Below, piece after piece: positions 10,165 to 21,300 of a stretch of 64,000 nt of DNA (the first letter of the stretch is position 1; each line of letters starts with the position of its first letter). Below the pieces are notes generated by a model, which was not told the origin of the DNA, made no database searches, and saw only the letters and a program-made list of their open reading frames with translations. Source of the stretch: Nageia nagi (Eukaryota > Pinophyta); assembly GCA_050084985.1 (NCBI GenBank), contig JBITNC010000001.1, positions 70,246,001 to 70,310,000 of the forward strand. Direction: 5' to 3'. The translations under genes and the position numbers were made by a program.

Positions 10165-13100
10165 TAGATGCCATGAAAAAGCACAAGATTAATATTCCTA
10201 ACGAACTTGGTAAGGCTTTGAATGCTCATGGCTGATTTGATTCTACTTCAGAGAGTTGGGTATTGGATTCAAGTGCTTCACATCATATGACTTCTTCCAA
10301 GAAATCTTTTGCATCTCTTTGTTCCAATTCTACTTCTAGTATTGAGGTTGGTGATTCCTCTTGCATTCCAATTCTTTCAAGAAGTCTTTTGCATCTTTGA
10401 TGTGCTCTATGTTCCTAATATCACCACTAACTTGCTTTTTGTGTATTAGATTTCTAATTCTAGTACTAGGCCGACTGTTTTGTTCACACCTCAGGAATTT
10501 GAGATCCGTAGTTTGTTGGAGCTGTTGTTGATCATTTTGAGATTTTATCAGTTTGAGGGCTTTGATGATACTACTTGAGGTACTAGGTTGGTTGCTCATG
10601 CAGATTCTATGAGCAGAATTTGGCATGAGAGATTTGGTCATCTCAACTTCAAGTATTTCAACAATTGAACACTCATGATATGGTCATTGAATTGCCTATG
10701 GTTTTTTGTCTTGGTGGTTATGTCCTTAGCAAGCACACCAAGACCCATTCCTCAAAGGTAAAGCACATCATGCATCTTCACCCTTGGAGCTTGTACATGG
10801 CGATTTGATGATCTTTCTTCATCTATCTTTCACCAGAGCTCGGTATGTACTTACTTTCATTGATTATTTCTCGAGGCATACTGGGGTGTACTTTCTCAAG
10901 TACAAAAGTGCTTTTTTTCTCACTTCAAAGTCTTTAAGGCTTTGGTCGAGAATTAGGCTTCTTAGTTTCATCAAGAAGCTTCGCATAGATAATCGGGGTA
11001 GTACTTTAGCAAAGAGTTCTCAAATTTTCTTGCAGCACATGGCATTATCCATTAGCATTCAGTCCCTCGTACTCCATAATAGAATGGTGTAGCAGAAAGG
11101 AAGAGCAGAACTTTGAAGGAGATGTCTAACTGCATGATGCACTCTCGGGATTTACCTCTTATTTTCTGGGCAAAGGCAATTAATTGTGCAAGTTATATCC
11201 AAAATTGCACACCACATCAAGCACTCACATATTTGACTCCTAAAGAAGCTTGGATTGGAAACAAGTCGAATGTCTCATTCTTTAGGGTCTTGGGTAGTCA
11301 TCTTTGGGCTCATATTCCAAAGAAACAACGTAAGGCTTTGGACAAGAAGAGTAAGCCACTCATCTTTGTTGGCTATAGTGAGGACATGAAAGCTTATTCA
11401 TTACTTGATCCTAACACATGATATTTTCATTTGAACACATGTTTAGTTCGATGAGCATCTTTCTAATCCTCCTCCTTACCCTCCTTCGGTTTCTCTTAAT
11501 GATTCACTTGACACCACTTGTTATGTTTTGGATGTTAAGGACACTCTTGTTGATCCTCCTAATGTTGTTGCTCTTTCTCCTACTCCCCTAACCTTACCTA
11601 GGTGGGCTCGTACTATAATTAAGGAGGTAGCACCTTTTATTCAGGATCTTCCTCCCTCCCTCATCATTCTACCGGTATTGGACTAGTTAGTTAGGCAATT
11701 TTAGGTCATCCACAAACTTTTTCAAAGGCTCATGGGATACCGAAGTGAGATGATGCTATGGCAACAAAGTATTCTTCTTTGATGAAGAATCAAACTTGGG
11801 ATCTTGTTTCTCTTCCCAAGGGGAGGAAATTGGTTCGTTGTAAATGGGTTTTTCAAACCAAATATCTAACAGATGGTTCTGTTGACAAGTACAAAGCTCG
11901 TCTTGTAGTTAAGGGGTTTTCACAAGTTGAACATATTGAGTCATTGACCACTTTGAGACCTTTGCTCCTGTAGCAAAGATGGATTTTGTTTGCCTTGTAC
12001 TTGCTCTTGTTGCATCACAAAGTTGGTCTATTTTTCAGATGGATGTGAAGAGTGCCTTCTTGCATGGTGATTTGTAGGAAGAGATTTATATGGAGTAGCC
12101 TGTTAGATTTGTCCAGGATTCTTCACTTGTTTGTCGCCTTAGGAAGTCTCTCTATAGCCACAAACAAGCACCTAGAGCTTGGTATGAGAAGATGGATTCT
12201 TTTCTACTCTCTATTGATTTTGTGCGATGTTAGTCAAACCCTAGAATTTATATTTGGCAAAAGTGAGAGAACATCACCATTCTTGTTTTATATGTTGATG
12301 ATTTACTTCTCACTAGTTACTCCACTACCAACATTCAATTTGTTCAGTAGTCTCTCTCTAATCGCTTTAAGATGGCAAACCATGGACTTGCTCACTACTT
12401 TCTTGGATTTTAGGTCATCCAGACATATTTAGGGACTTCATTATGTCAGCACTAGTATGCATTGGATCTTCTTCAGCGATTTTGGATGGATGATTGCAAG
12501 CCATCTCCGACAACTTTCCAAATGGGAGTTACATTGACTTCTTATACTTCACCTTTGTGTGATGCCACTTTGTATCGAGAGTTGGTCAAAAGTTTTTTGT
12601 ACCTTACCCATACTCATCTTGACATTTAGTTGGGCTTGTTTCTCGGTTTGCATAGTCCCCAATCCCCACATGATACTCATTGGCAAGAAGCCAAGAGGAT
12701 ACTTCGATATGTAAGGGGTACTACTCACTTTGGTTTGTTCTATACCAAAGGTGATCCAATGTTGCTTGGCTACACTGATTCAAATTGGGTTGGTTCTTCC
12801 AATGATCGTTGTTCCACCTCCGACTATGTGTTTTGTCTTGGCACTTCTCCCATTACTTGGTCTTGCAAAAAGCAACAAACTATTGCATTATCATCCATTG
12901 AAGCAGAGTACAGGGTAGCGGTTACAAGTTAAGAGGCTCTTTGGCTGAGACAGTTGTTGGCAATGTTTGGTTTCCCACAGGATCAAGCTACATTTCTTTG
13001 GTGTGATAACCAAAGAGCCATCCACATTTCTCTCAATCCTATTGAGCATCAACGCACCAAACACATCGAGGTTCATATGTATTTCATTCACTAACACATC

Positions 13101-13220
13101 CAGAATGGCATTCTCGACATGGAGTATCTTCCTACTTAGTAACAGATTGTGGACATCTTCACGAAGCTTTTTGCATCGCCTCGTTTCTTTGAGTTGTGTG
13201 ACTTGCTTGGGGTGATAGAA
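10165..13220 (+). pseudogene. Pol of copia-1: protease, integrase, reverse transcriptase, RNase H
   Basis: The protease active site reads WVLDSSASHHMTSS, with Ser where Gly is usual. Integrase pieces lie at 10784-11421, ending in PKEAWIGNKSNVSFFRVLGS and IFVGYSEDMKAYS. Reverse transcriptase spans 11758-12432 with KYKARLVVKGFSQ, and the catalytic box LYVDDLLLT is near 12286-12312. RNase H runs from 12680 to about 13210, with YTDSNWVGSSNDRCSTSDY, ALSSIEAEY and HIEVHMYFIH. Numerous stops and frame changes make it non-functional. The order with integrase before reverse transcriptase defines copia. Confidence 0.88.
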
Positions 13221-13462
13221 GTTGTCCTTGGGAGGTATTGATGAGGACGTCTTCCTCTCCACTTTCTTTCCTCTACTGGTAGATGATTTTTTCCCATGTG
13301 GTTTTTTATCATCTCCTACAGATTTGTATAGCCTTTTTTGGTAGCTATTGTACATGAGTACCTTATCAGGCCGTATTGTCGGGACTCATATTTGTGGAAC
13401 TTGCCACTTTTATGTGTTTGGTTAGTTTTCCACACTCCTTCCTAGCATTGCTTGAGGGGGGG

Positions 13463-13873
13463 TGTTAAGAGTATAACTATCTTAAGCTTACTAGGTTATT
13501 GTGTCTAACTTTAGTGTTCTCTTCTTCTTGTTAGAGTTCCTAGGTTGACAATACTTCATACAAGGTCTTTAATTCCTTAGACATTGTTGTCATCCTTATC
13601 CTAATTAGTTATTCATATACAATTGTGATTATTTCCTTCTTCCAACCGATCATATGGTTGTAATTGCTTTATCTTACAGTTGTGATTATTTCCTTCTTCC
13701 AACCGATTGTATGGTTGTAATTGCTTTACCTTGCCTATTTAAGCAAGGCTCTTTCATTATTATGACAAGTAATCAGTTCACTAGCTATTCTTTTTTAGTT
13801 CTATGTGATTCTCTTCATCATCTTGCAGATCTTGGGCGGACTGATGTTTCATTTTTGCTTTTCGTTCCTATCA
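13463..13873 (+). repeat. 3' LTR of copia-1 (411 bp)
   Basis: It matches the 5' LTR along its length and ends TCCTATCA before the TGAAC duplication. It is longer because a segment of about 57 bp (starting TGTGATTATTTCCTTCTTCC at 13624 and again at 13681) is duplicated in tandem. The CCTTGC-N8-GCAAGG palindrome around the TATA box is kept at 13729-13748. Confidence 0.9.
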
Positions 13874-13878
13874 TGAAC

Positions 13879-15259
13879 CCTCAACCCAAACAGAAAGAGT
13901 GTTCAACATGTGATCTCAATATGGTTACCTCACCACATCAAAGGAATATCTAAAAAATACTCGACGTTCACACAATTCTTTGCCTCGTGATGTTCTTCTC
14001 TATTCCATCCTATTACCTTGAGGGAGTGTTGTGGACTGGGAGAAGAACAAAGAGCAAAAATGTTTCATATGGAAGCCCTTGAGGCTGCCACAGCATTGGA
14101 TATTGATCCTTGTCCAATTCTGGGGCCAATGATGGCTTTGGCAAACATGCTTCTCCCATTGTCCTGTCACCAAAACAAGAGGAAGGTGGAGGGAGTTTGT
14201 ATCCTCTTTTTCCTCGGAAGATTCTAACTAAACATTCATTTACCACAGCACCTCATCCTCAACTTGATCACACAAACATACATCCAGCAAAGGATTCATG
14301 CTATAAATGAAAATTCAATCCATTAATGCCTCTATAGGTTGTCAAGGTAAATACATATTAATTGCATGTTTTTGGACCCCCTTACCGTACTTCCAAACAG
14401 GGTCTTGTTTCCACCAGCCATTTCAGATTCAGAATGGAAGAAAAAGTTACCCCTAGTTGCAAGATGCGTCAAAGATGAAATCATATATATATATATATAT
14501 ATATGGTTTTAAACTTGTACAAATGAAAATTGATAAATTACTAAACAATTAAATGCCGTATTAAGTGTCGCAGAACTGAAGGAAGCAATTAATTTGATTG
14601 ATGTCTTTACACACATATGAGCATTTTTCAAAGCTTGCAAATGTCAAATGGAGAATCCAAGCCAAGAGAAAGGTCTTATCTGTGGCAATTCACAAATCAG
14701 CAAGTAATGATAACATTTTCCTAAAAACTTTTTTGAATAAATAAAAAAGACTTGCCAAGACAATTACAATTTACTGGTCATGCCTGACTTGGATAACAAC
14801 TCAGCCTGTTTTAAGAATACTCGCACAGTCTGACTACAATGGTTCTTACAAAGTGCTGGTTATAAATTTTCTTGGAATTGAAATTGAATGAATTTCACAT
14901 GTGAAATCCACCAAGCTCTGCCACTTGTATTTGACATAAATTATACAACAAGAAATATACTATTTGTTGTTCTTTTTGCTGAAAGAAAAGGTATCAAAGT
15001 GAAAAAAAGTGTAGTACATTAGCTAATTCCTCTTCTTTTGGAAAGACCGTTCAAGAAGGAACTTGTTCAGGTAACAACAAACAAACAGTAAAAGAATGCT
15101 TGGAACAACCTTGACATTCTTAGGTTTTGGTGAAGAGAATGTTGAAAGTTTTATCCATTGATAGTAGTTTCTGGAATGAAAATAATATATATTCAAACCC
15201 GTCCTTTGAAAATCAATGATTTATTGCTTTGACATCCTAAAAAAAATTTAAGTACTGAC
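13879..15259. other. No confident gene; presumed intron of the minus-strand gene
   Basis: Both strands have short open frames (for example 13879-14310), but none matches a family I know or fits the S1-domain exons expected next in the SDP-like gene. An AT microsatellite lies at 14483-14504. The remainder is AT-rich and looks intronic. Confidence 0.4.
14483..14504. repeat. (AT)n microsatellite
   Basis: Eleven consecutive AT dinucleotides in non-coding sequence. Confidence 0.95.
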
Positions 15260-15364
15260 CATCAAAGTTGCTTTCTTCTCTGCATTTCGGGTTCTTCTTG
15301 GGTTCTCAGAAAATAACAGTCTTCCAGATTTTACATCAACAAACGTAACAACTGCTCTTGTTTT
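15260..15364 (-). CDS. SDP-like gene, exon 6
   Basis: Exactly 35 codons between TTGTTGCAG and a GTCAGT donor, phase 0. It encodes KTRAVVTFVDVKSGRLLFSE and ends KKATLM, matching the strand that precedes the S1 RNA-binding fold in the family. The next exon should begin the S1 domain but was not found. Confidence 0.8.
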
Positions 15365-18300
15365 CTGCAACAAAAAAATCACAGTAGTGAAACTCGGACT
15401 TTAAAATAGAGCCAAAAAGCAGCATGAGCATATCCAATTCTTTTTACCTGACCAACAAAAGAAGACAAGAATATGGTTGTATCTTGATTGTACAAATTGA
15501 GAAGATTTTGATATTCTTTTGTCATCACTGCAGCAGATTTTTTCTCTTCAGATTGTATAATTTCTTCATTCTTTGGAAAAGTTGTTGATACCAGGTCTAA
15601 TATGCTCTTATCAAAACATGTGATATTTTCTGTCCCCATACCTTTCTGGAATTTCGGTAGATCATAACCCTTCTGTTGCAGCCAGTTTTCAAAAGGAAGT
15701 GGTATCCTCCTTGGACCAAGGTCCCGATACGGAAGAAACCCTAAGAGCGATCCAAACATTACCTGCCAACTAGAAAATATTATCTAGAAACCTTTACCAA
15801 ATCAAAGAGTAAAGAGAGAAGCAAACACATTTACGAACAAATCTGTGATTCTATTTAGTTCAATATGTATATCTTAAGTTATATAACGTTTCCATGGATC
15901 TATTCTGTTTGAATATTGCTCACGTAAGGAGGCAGTTATTTCCAAAACCTTCTGACACAAGACTTACAGAAAAACCTGTTTCATTGCAACTAAGTAGCTC
16001 TAATTCTGCAAATACTCCTGACTTGTGCAAAGTTTCAGCATTTGCCCATTCACGATCCTTGCCTTCCTACAAAGACCATTCAATGTCTCAGATGACTATA
16101 CACACAGAAAGATACATCCAAAAGTTCCAAACAATAACAAGTTTGGAAAAGTTATCCAAAATAAATACACAATTAACTAACATTCTCTACAAACCTGGCA
16201 AAATAATCATATCCCTTGAGCCAAAGTATTAATCTTTAAGAAGAAAAATAATTCATTTGAGTAAAGAAGAAAGACTTCTATTTTTACCTTCACAACCCAT
16301 AAGAAGGCCTCGTTGTTCTGATCTGAAATCTTTGCATTCCTTTCAAATTCCTCGCCATGTATATTGTTGACACGGGGTTCCATTTGATGCAAAGGCTTAC
16401 GGAGCACAGAATCGGCTAAACTAGGTCGATGCACTTTTTCATTGGAGACATCATCAGCCCCATCTAAAGGATAAGATGGAATAGAATTAGTCAACTGAGA
16501 GAAATTCTTCCTGCACATGGCAATCAGACATTTTATCATTTCTATAGAAGCCAATTTCCTTCCATGTTACTTCTTATACAGAACAAGAAGTTGCAGTTAG
16601 TAAAGTCATAAAATGCCATGTGCCATGATAAGTTTTTATATCATATTCTTTGCTGTCCAAAAATAATATATAATAATAATGTCTATTGCAGATTGCAGTC
16701 TTTGAGTGATCTTCACCTACATTCTTCCTCTGGGCACTTGCTCTGTAAAGAAGCATAACAAGCGAGATTGCAATGAACTATACAATAGCCACGGCCTACA
16801 GCCTATAAACTGAATAAAATTATATATTAATCTTTGTGAGGGAGAAAATTGATCTAGTATTATTCAATGTAAATTATACATCAAACATAAGACAGACAAC
16901 TAACATGAAAATAACCACAACGTATGAAGATTCATTTAGCATTGTCTTCAGATCCATCACCTCTGTATGTCCTCTCTGCTAACTGTTGCGCAGAATATGC
17001 TAAGTCCAAACCTGTATCAGTTACATTATGCGTATCATTATTATCCTGCCTTGCAACTTCGCCGACTAAAGAACATCCAGATGAATCGATATGCTCTATA
17101 GATTTTCCTTTATGTTTCCTTTGTAAAAACCGACAACTGAAGGACCCGTAGAAACAGAAGCTTCTAGGTTCAGCGGCACAGATTCAATGCCAGTTGTTTG
17201 TTGTATGTGTTGTACTTCTCCTTCAACTTCTTTATCTTCTCTGCACTCCTGAATGTGTTTTTTTGTTTCCTGGCTCTCCAACTTTACTGGAGGAACAGGA
17301 ACCATGACTGATATATTTATATCTGGCTTAAACATATTGTCAGACTTAGCTGGTATTTGAGCAATGCCATCCATGTCTTGTGTTTCTTTTGAAGAAGAAC
17401 TGCTTGCGTCTTCCTTTTTCTGTGACACAATCATACCATGGGAGAGTTTGTGCTCCATGTATCGATTCGATATTTTTGCATCCATTTCATCATCTCTCAA
17501 TGCATTTGGATTTGTAGGAAACGTTGGCCTGGTCAATGGTATTTCATGCTCTCCTTTCAGCTCTCCTCTCTCATTGATTGATTTCTGTTCAGCATCATCA
17601 GTATTGCCACTGTCAGTTTCTGATCCTGATGAATCCCTGCTTATGACCACCTTTACTTCCAAATCACTGGACATTTTGCTCAAACTATTATCACTCTTTA
17701 TAGCCTCAGGTCTTCGCAAAATGACAGCATCCTCCAGGTCTTTTTCAGATTCATTGTTATTTGTAATTGACAAAGCTAAGGGTGTTTTATGCTGGAACGC
17801 AAATCCACGTGACTTTTTTGCAGGAGATGGCTTCCGCAGTAAAACATCATGAATAATATTCATTGAATTGTGTCCTGTAGAAACAGATTTTGTATCACTG
17901 CCAAGCCTATTTGGATCAGTTAGAGAGGCAAACCCATTTCCTTCCCACCCACGTGCCTTGGTTCCTGGAGAAGATGGCTTTTGGAGTAAGACTTCATGAG
18001 TAATATCCATAGAATCAGAATCTTTAGAAAATGCTTTTGCATGGCCACCAAGCCTCTTTGGACCAGTGGGAGAAACAACCTTTTTTCCTTGCCATGCCTG
18101 TGCCTTGGTTTCAGGAGAGGCTGGCTTTCGCAGTAAAACTTCATGATTATTATTCTTAGAATCAGATCCTTCAGAAAGTGCTTTTGTATGATGGTCAGGC
18201 CTGGTTGGATCAGTGGGAGAGATGACTTCTTTTCCTTCCCTTCTTACTACTCGACGAACACGATCAACAGATTTGCCCTTTCCTGTATTGTTTCTTGAAA

Positions 18301-21300
18301 TGGATTTGCTATTTGAAAAGTTTTGCAGTTGCCTTTCTTCAGCATCTATCAATGAATTTCGCAATCTATATTTTAAACGGGCACTGCTTCTTCCCTCCAT
18401 AGATTTCTCAATGTCAAGATGTGAAGCATCTGGATTTAATTTCCGCCCGATGACCTGCAACATTATTCAATTATTCTAAATGTGGTTTAACCACCAGGAA
18501 TATAAAATATGTTCAAAGTAGGACTTAACTATGAGCTAAATTGAAGAAGAAAAAACAAAAGAATTGAATTCATTTCTAAAACAAAATGTTAGCTACGTAT
18601 GCTCGACTCTTGAACCTTTGCACTAGCAGAGAAAATTGAATAAAGAACTGCATTCACTTGGCAGATTTGATATATATCTTGTGGGTTGGAACACTTGAGG
18701 ATCAGACCATCATAGTTAGGCACCAAAACTTTAAATATCACTTTTGATTTAGCCCTTTGCCTCATGAGGTAAAGGATCACCAAACAGACACCAGACTTCA
18801 CACTGATCTGACCTGACATAACTATAGTCCAACATAACTATAGTCCACAAGTTCTAAGTGACCCAACGTCGGTGCACTAATATAACACAGGAAGCAAAAA
18901 TTGATAATTCAATTAAATGATCCCCAATTTGCCCCTGAATGATGCATCTTGGCAACTGTTCCTTTCATTCCAAGTCAAAGAAAATTTCTTGGATTTCTTG
19001 GAGCATGATGCAGAGCATCAATGCGGCTAATTTTGGGTCTCATGCCTTTAGCATGTTATTGGCTATCTTAGCGTACGTGTTGCATGCACTGTCTGTGTTT
19101 TTTATAATAGTGTCTTAGTTAAAATGAGTAAAAATAGAAAGAATGAATAAAATAGAAGCATGCACTATAAAATCATCATGTAATTAAAAATAGAATAGTT
19201 TTCTTTATAAGACAATTAAATTAAATTTAGAATTAGAATTTTTACATAAAGAAACAAAGTAGAGGAGAAAAAGAGGTATGCACAGCCAATGGAAGAAGAT
19301 TATGGCAGCCTCTACGAAGTTTGTAAACTTGTTGTTAAGTTTAATATGAAATTATTATCTTAATTTCTATGACTGGTCTCAATATTTGGCATTCATGATA
19401 AAGCATAAGGTTTCCAATAGCAAGGGAGGCTAAGGGGATCCCAACTGCTTATCCTCATAGAATCAAGATTGACCTGTATTAAGTAGAAAGGGAGTCATCT
19501 AGCTAGGGAACTTTTCATCCCCTTGACACGCCATCTTCTAACACACTTGTGCATTTTTTTGTTGGCCGCTTTTTTTTCCGATGGGTAGATTCGCAAAACT
19601 ATTTTGCATATGCAAATTCACGAAACTATTTTTGCATAGTAATTTCACAAATATGCACAAACAGATTCGTTTTGCAAATATGCAAAAAAATAGGCCAAAA
19701 AAAAGTCCCAAAAACGCAGATTCGCTAAGGGAACCAAAATGACGTTTCAGAGATTTGAACCCAAGTCACTTTGTGATGATCCAAAATACAATTTGGATAC
19801 AAAATAGGCAAATTCAACCTCAATCACCCTGACGTCAGACCTAGGGCATCCACAACAAGCATTCAAACCCTCAAGATGGCAACGTTAGGGTTAGGGCATC
19901 AATATTCCACATGCACAATATTAATATACCCACATCTAGCTAGAAGATGCAATATTCAATCAACAATACAACACAATGCCAACGTCTGATAAATACAAGC
20001 ATATACAACAATGATGATCCAACGCATGCAAAGATGAATAAACACAACACTAGTATGAGATCCAATTGCCCTTGGCAGTATACAAATCATATGGAATGAT
20101 GCAATACAATACCAAGCCCATGAGGGTTGACGTTGGCCTCTCAAGAGCCAACTAGGGCACAACACAAATATCCTCTAACTGGAACAATATCGGCACCATG
20201 GAACAATACGCTCCCTCAGAACCCGAATCCTCTTTACCAAAGGAGCCCTCCTCTGATCCTGATAACCAACTGAATGGTAGAAGCAATACCTTGGAATACC
20301 ACCGAGTGGGCAAGGGTGTTGCGCCAATGCCGGAGACAGACAAGATCCCTCAGCCTGAATGCCCTCTAGATGCTGCGCCTAGGAAGGTTGATTAGCACGC
20401 TAGACTTGTTGTCCTTTAGATGATATGAAAGTATAATGATCAAAAGCATATCCAATAATGAGGCTCCAAGGGTTAATATAGCCTTTCCAGATCCGGATTA
20501 CACCTCAAGTCATCACCCAATCCCCTCATGCCCCAACATTGGCACCTAGAACTCAATCCAAGCCCAACATGGGTATCTAGGCCTCCCTAATGCTCCATGT
20601 GGACCCAAGAATGCATGGTGGGTCTAAGAGGCATGCCTAGGCACTTAGGAGGGCAATGTGGGTCTCAAGGGTCAACATGGGGTTCTAGAAGTCTCCCCAA
20701 GGCTGGCACTGATGTACAAATGCTCCCAATCTTAACGTTGGAGCCATTAAGTGCCCATCCGTCCACTAGATGCTAAATAGACCTTGGGATTCCCATAATC
20801 ATGTATCGGGATCTCCAAGTATAATAAGAACACCCAATCTAAGCTTAGGAGGAAGACATCCCACTTGGGGCTCACAGTGGGGTCCACTGACCCATTAAGT
20901 CTCTTATCCTAAGTTACAAACATGAAAGTCCAATACATTAATAAAATATATTACAAGAACCTTTTGGATCCCACAATTAATTACAATTAAACAAGGGGGG
21001 CATCACACACTCGGTTCAACATCCTAACGAATACACCAACATTCCGGTCAACAATATGCCTCTCAATTTTTTTATTTAACTTATGCTTGACATATTCACA
21101 AAACTATTTTTATATTTTAGTTTCGCGAATATGCATCAAAAACCGGAAAAAAAAAACCAACAGGAAAAATTTCTCGACTTGTCAGAATCTATCAAATGTC
21201 GAGGGGGCGAAGAATCTCCTAGCTAGACAACTCCAAGTAGAAAGTGGTCCATTTTTATTATTATTTATAAAGGCTTTGCTTCGAATCGTTGTCCTAGATT

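Larger units (their letters stand above)
8417..13873 (+). mobile_element. Copia-1: complete but mutated Ty1/copia retrotransposon
   Basis: Both LTRs are present, each starting TGTTAA and ending TATCA. The 5-bp target duplication TGAAC occupies 8412-8416 and 13874-13878. A primer-binding site follows the 5' LTR, and a purine tract (TTGAGGGGGGG) precedes the 3' LTR. The order gag, protease, integrase, reverse transcriptase, RNase H is typical of copia. Pol has many stops. The element lies antisense to the host gene, left of its last identified exon. Confidence 0.93.

Noticed and set aside
14013-14310. Overlapping frames on both strands downstream of copia-1
   Set aside because: Neither strand matches a known family or the expected S1-domain exon, and no splice-bounded exon is clear.
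18589-18819. Possible additional minus-strand exon upstream of exon 2
   Set aside because: The N-terminal family motif joins exon 1 at 44365 directly to exon 2 at 18454, leaving no place for it.
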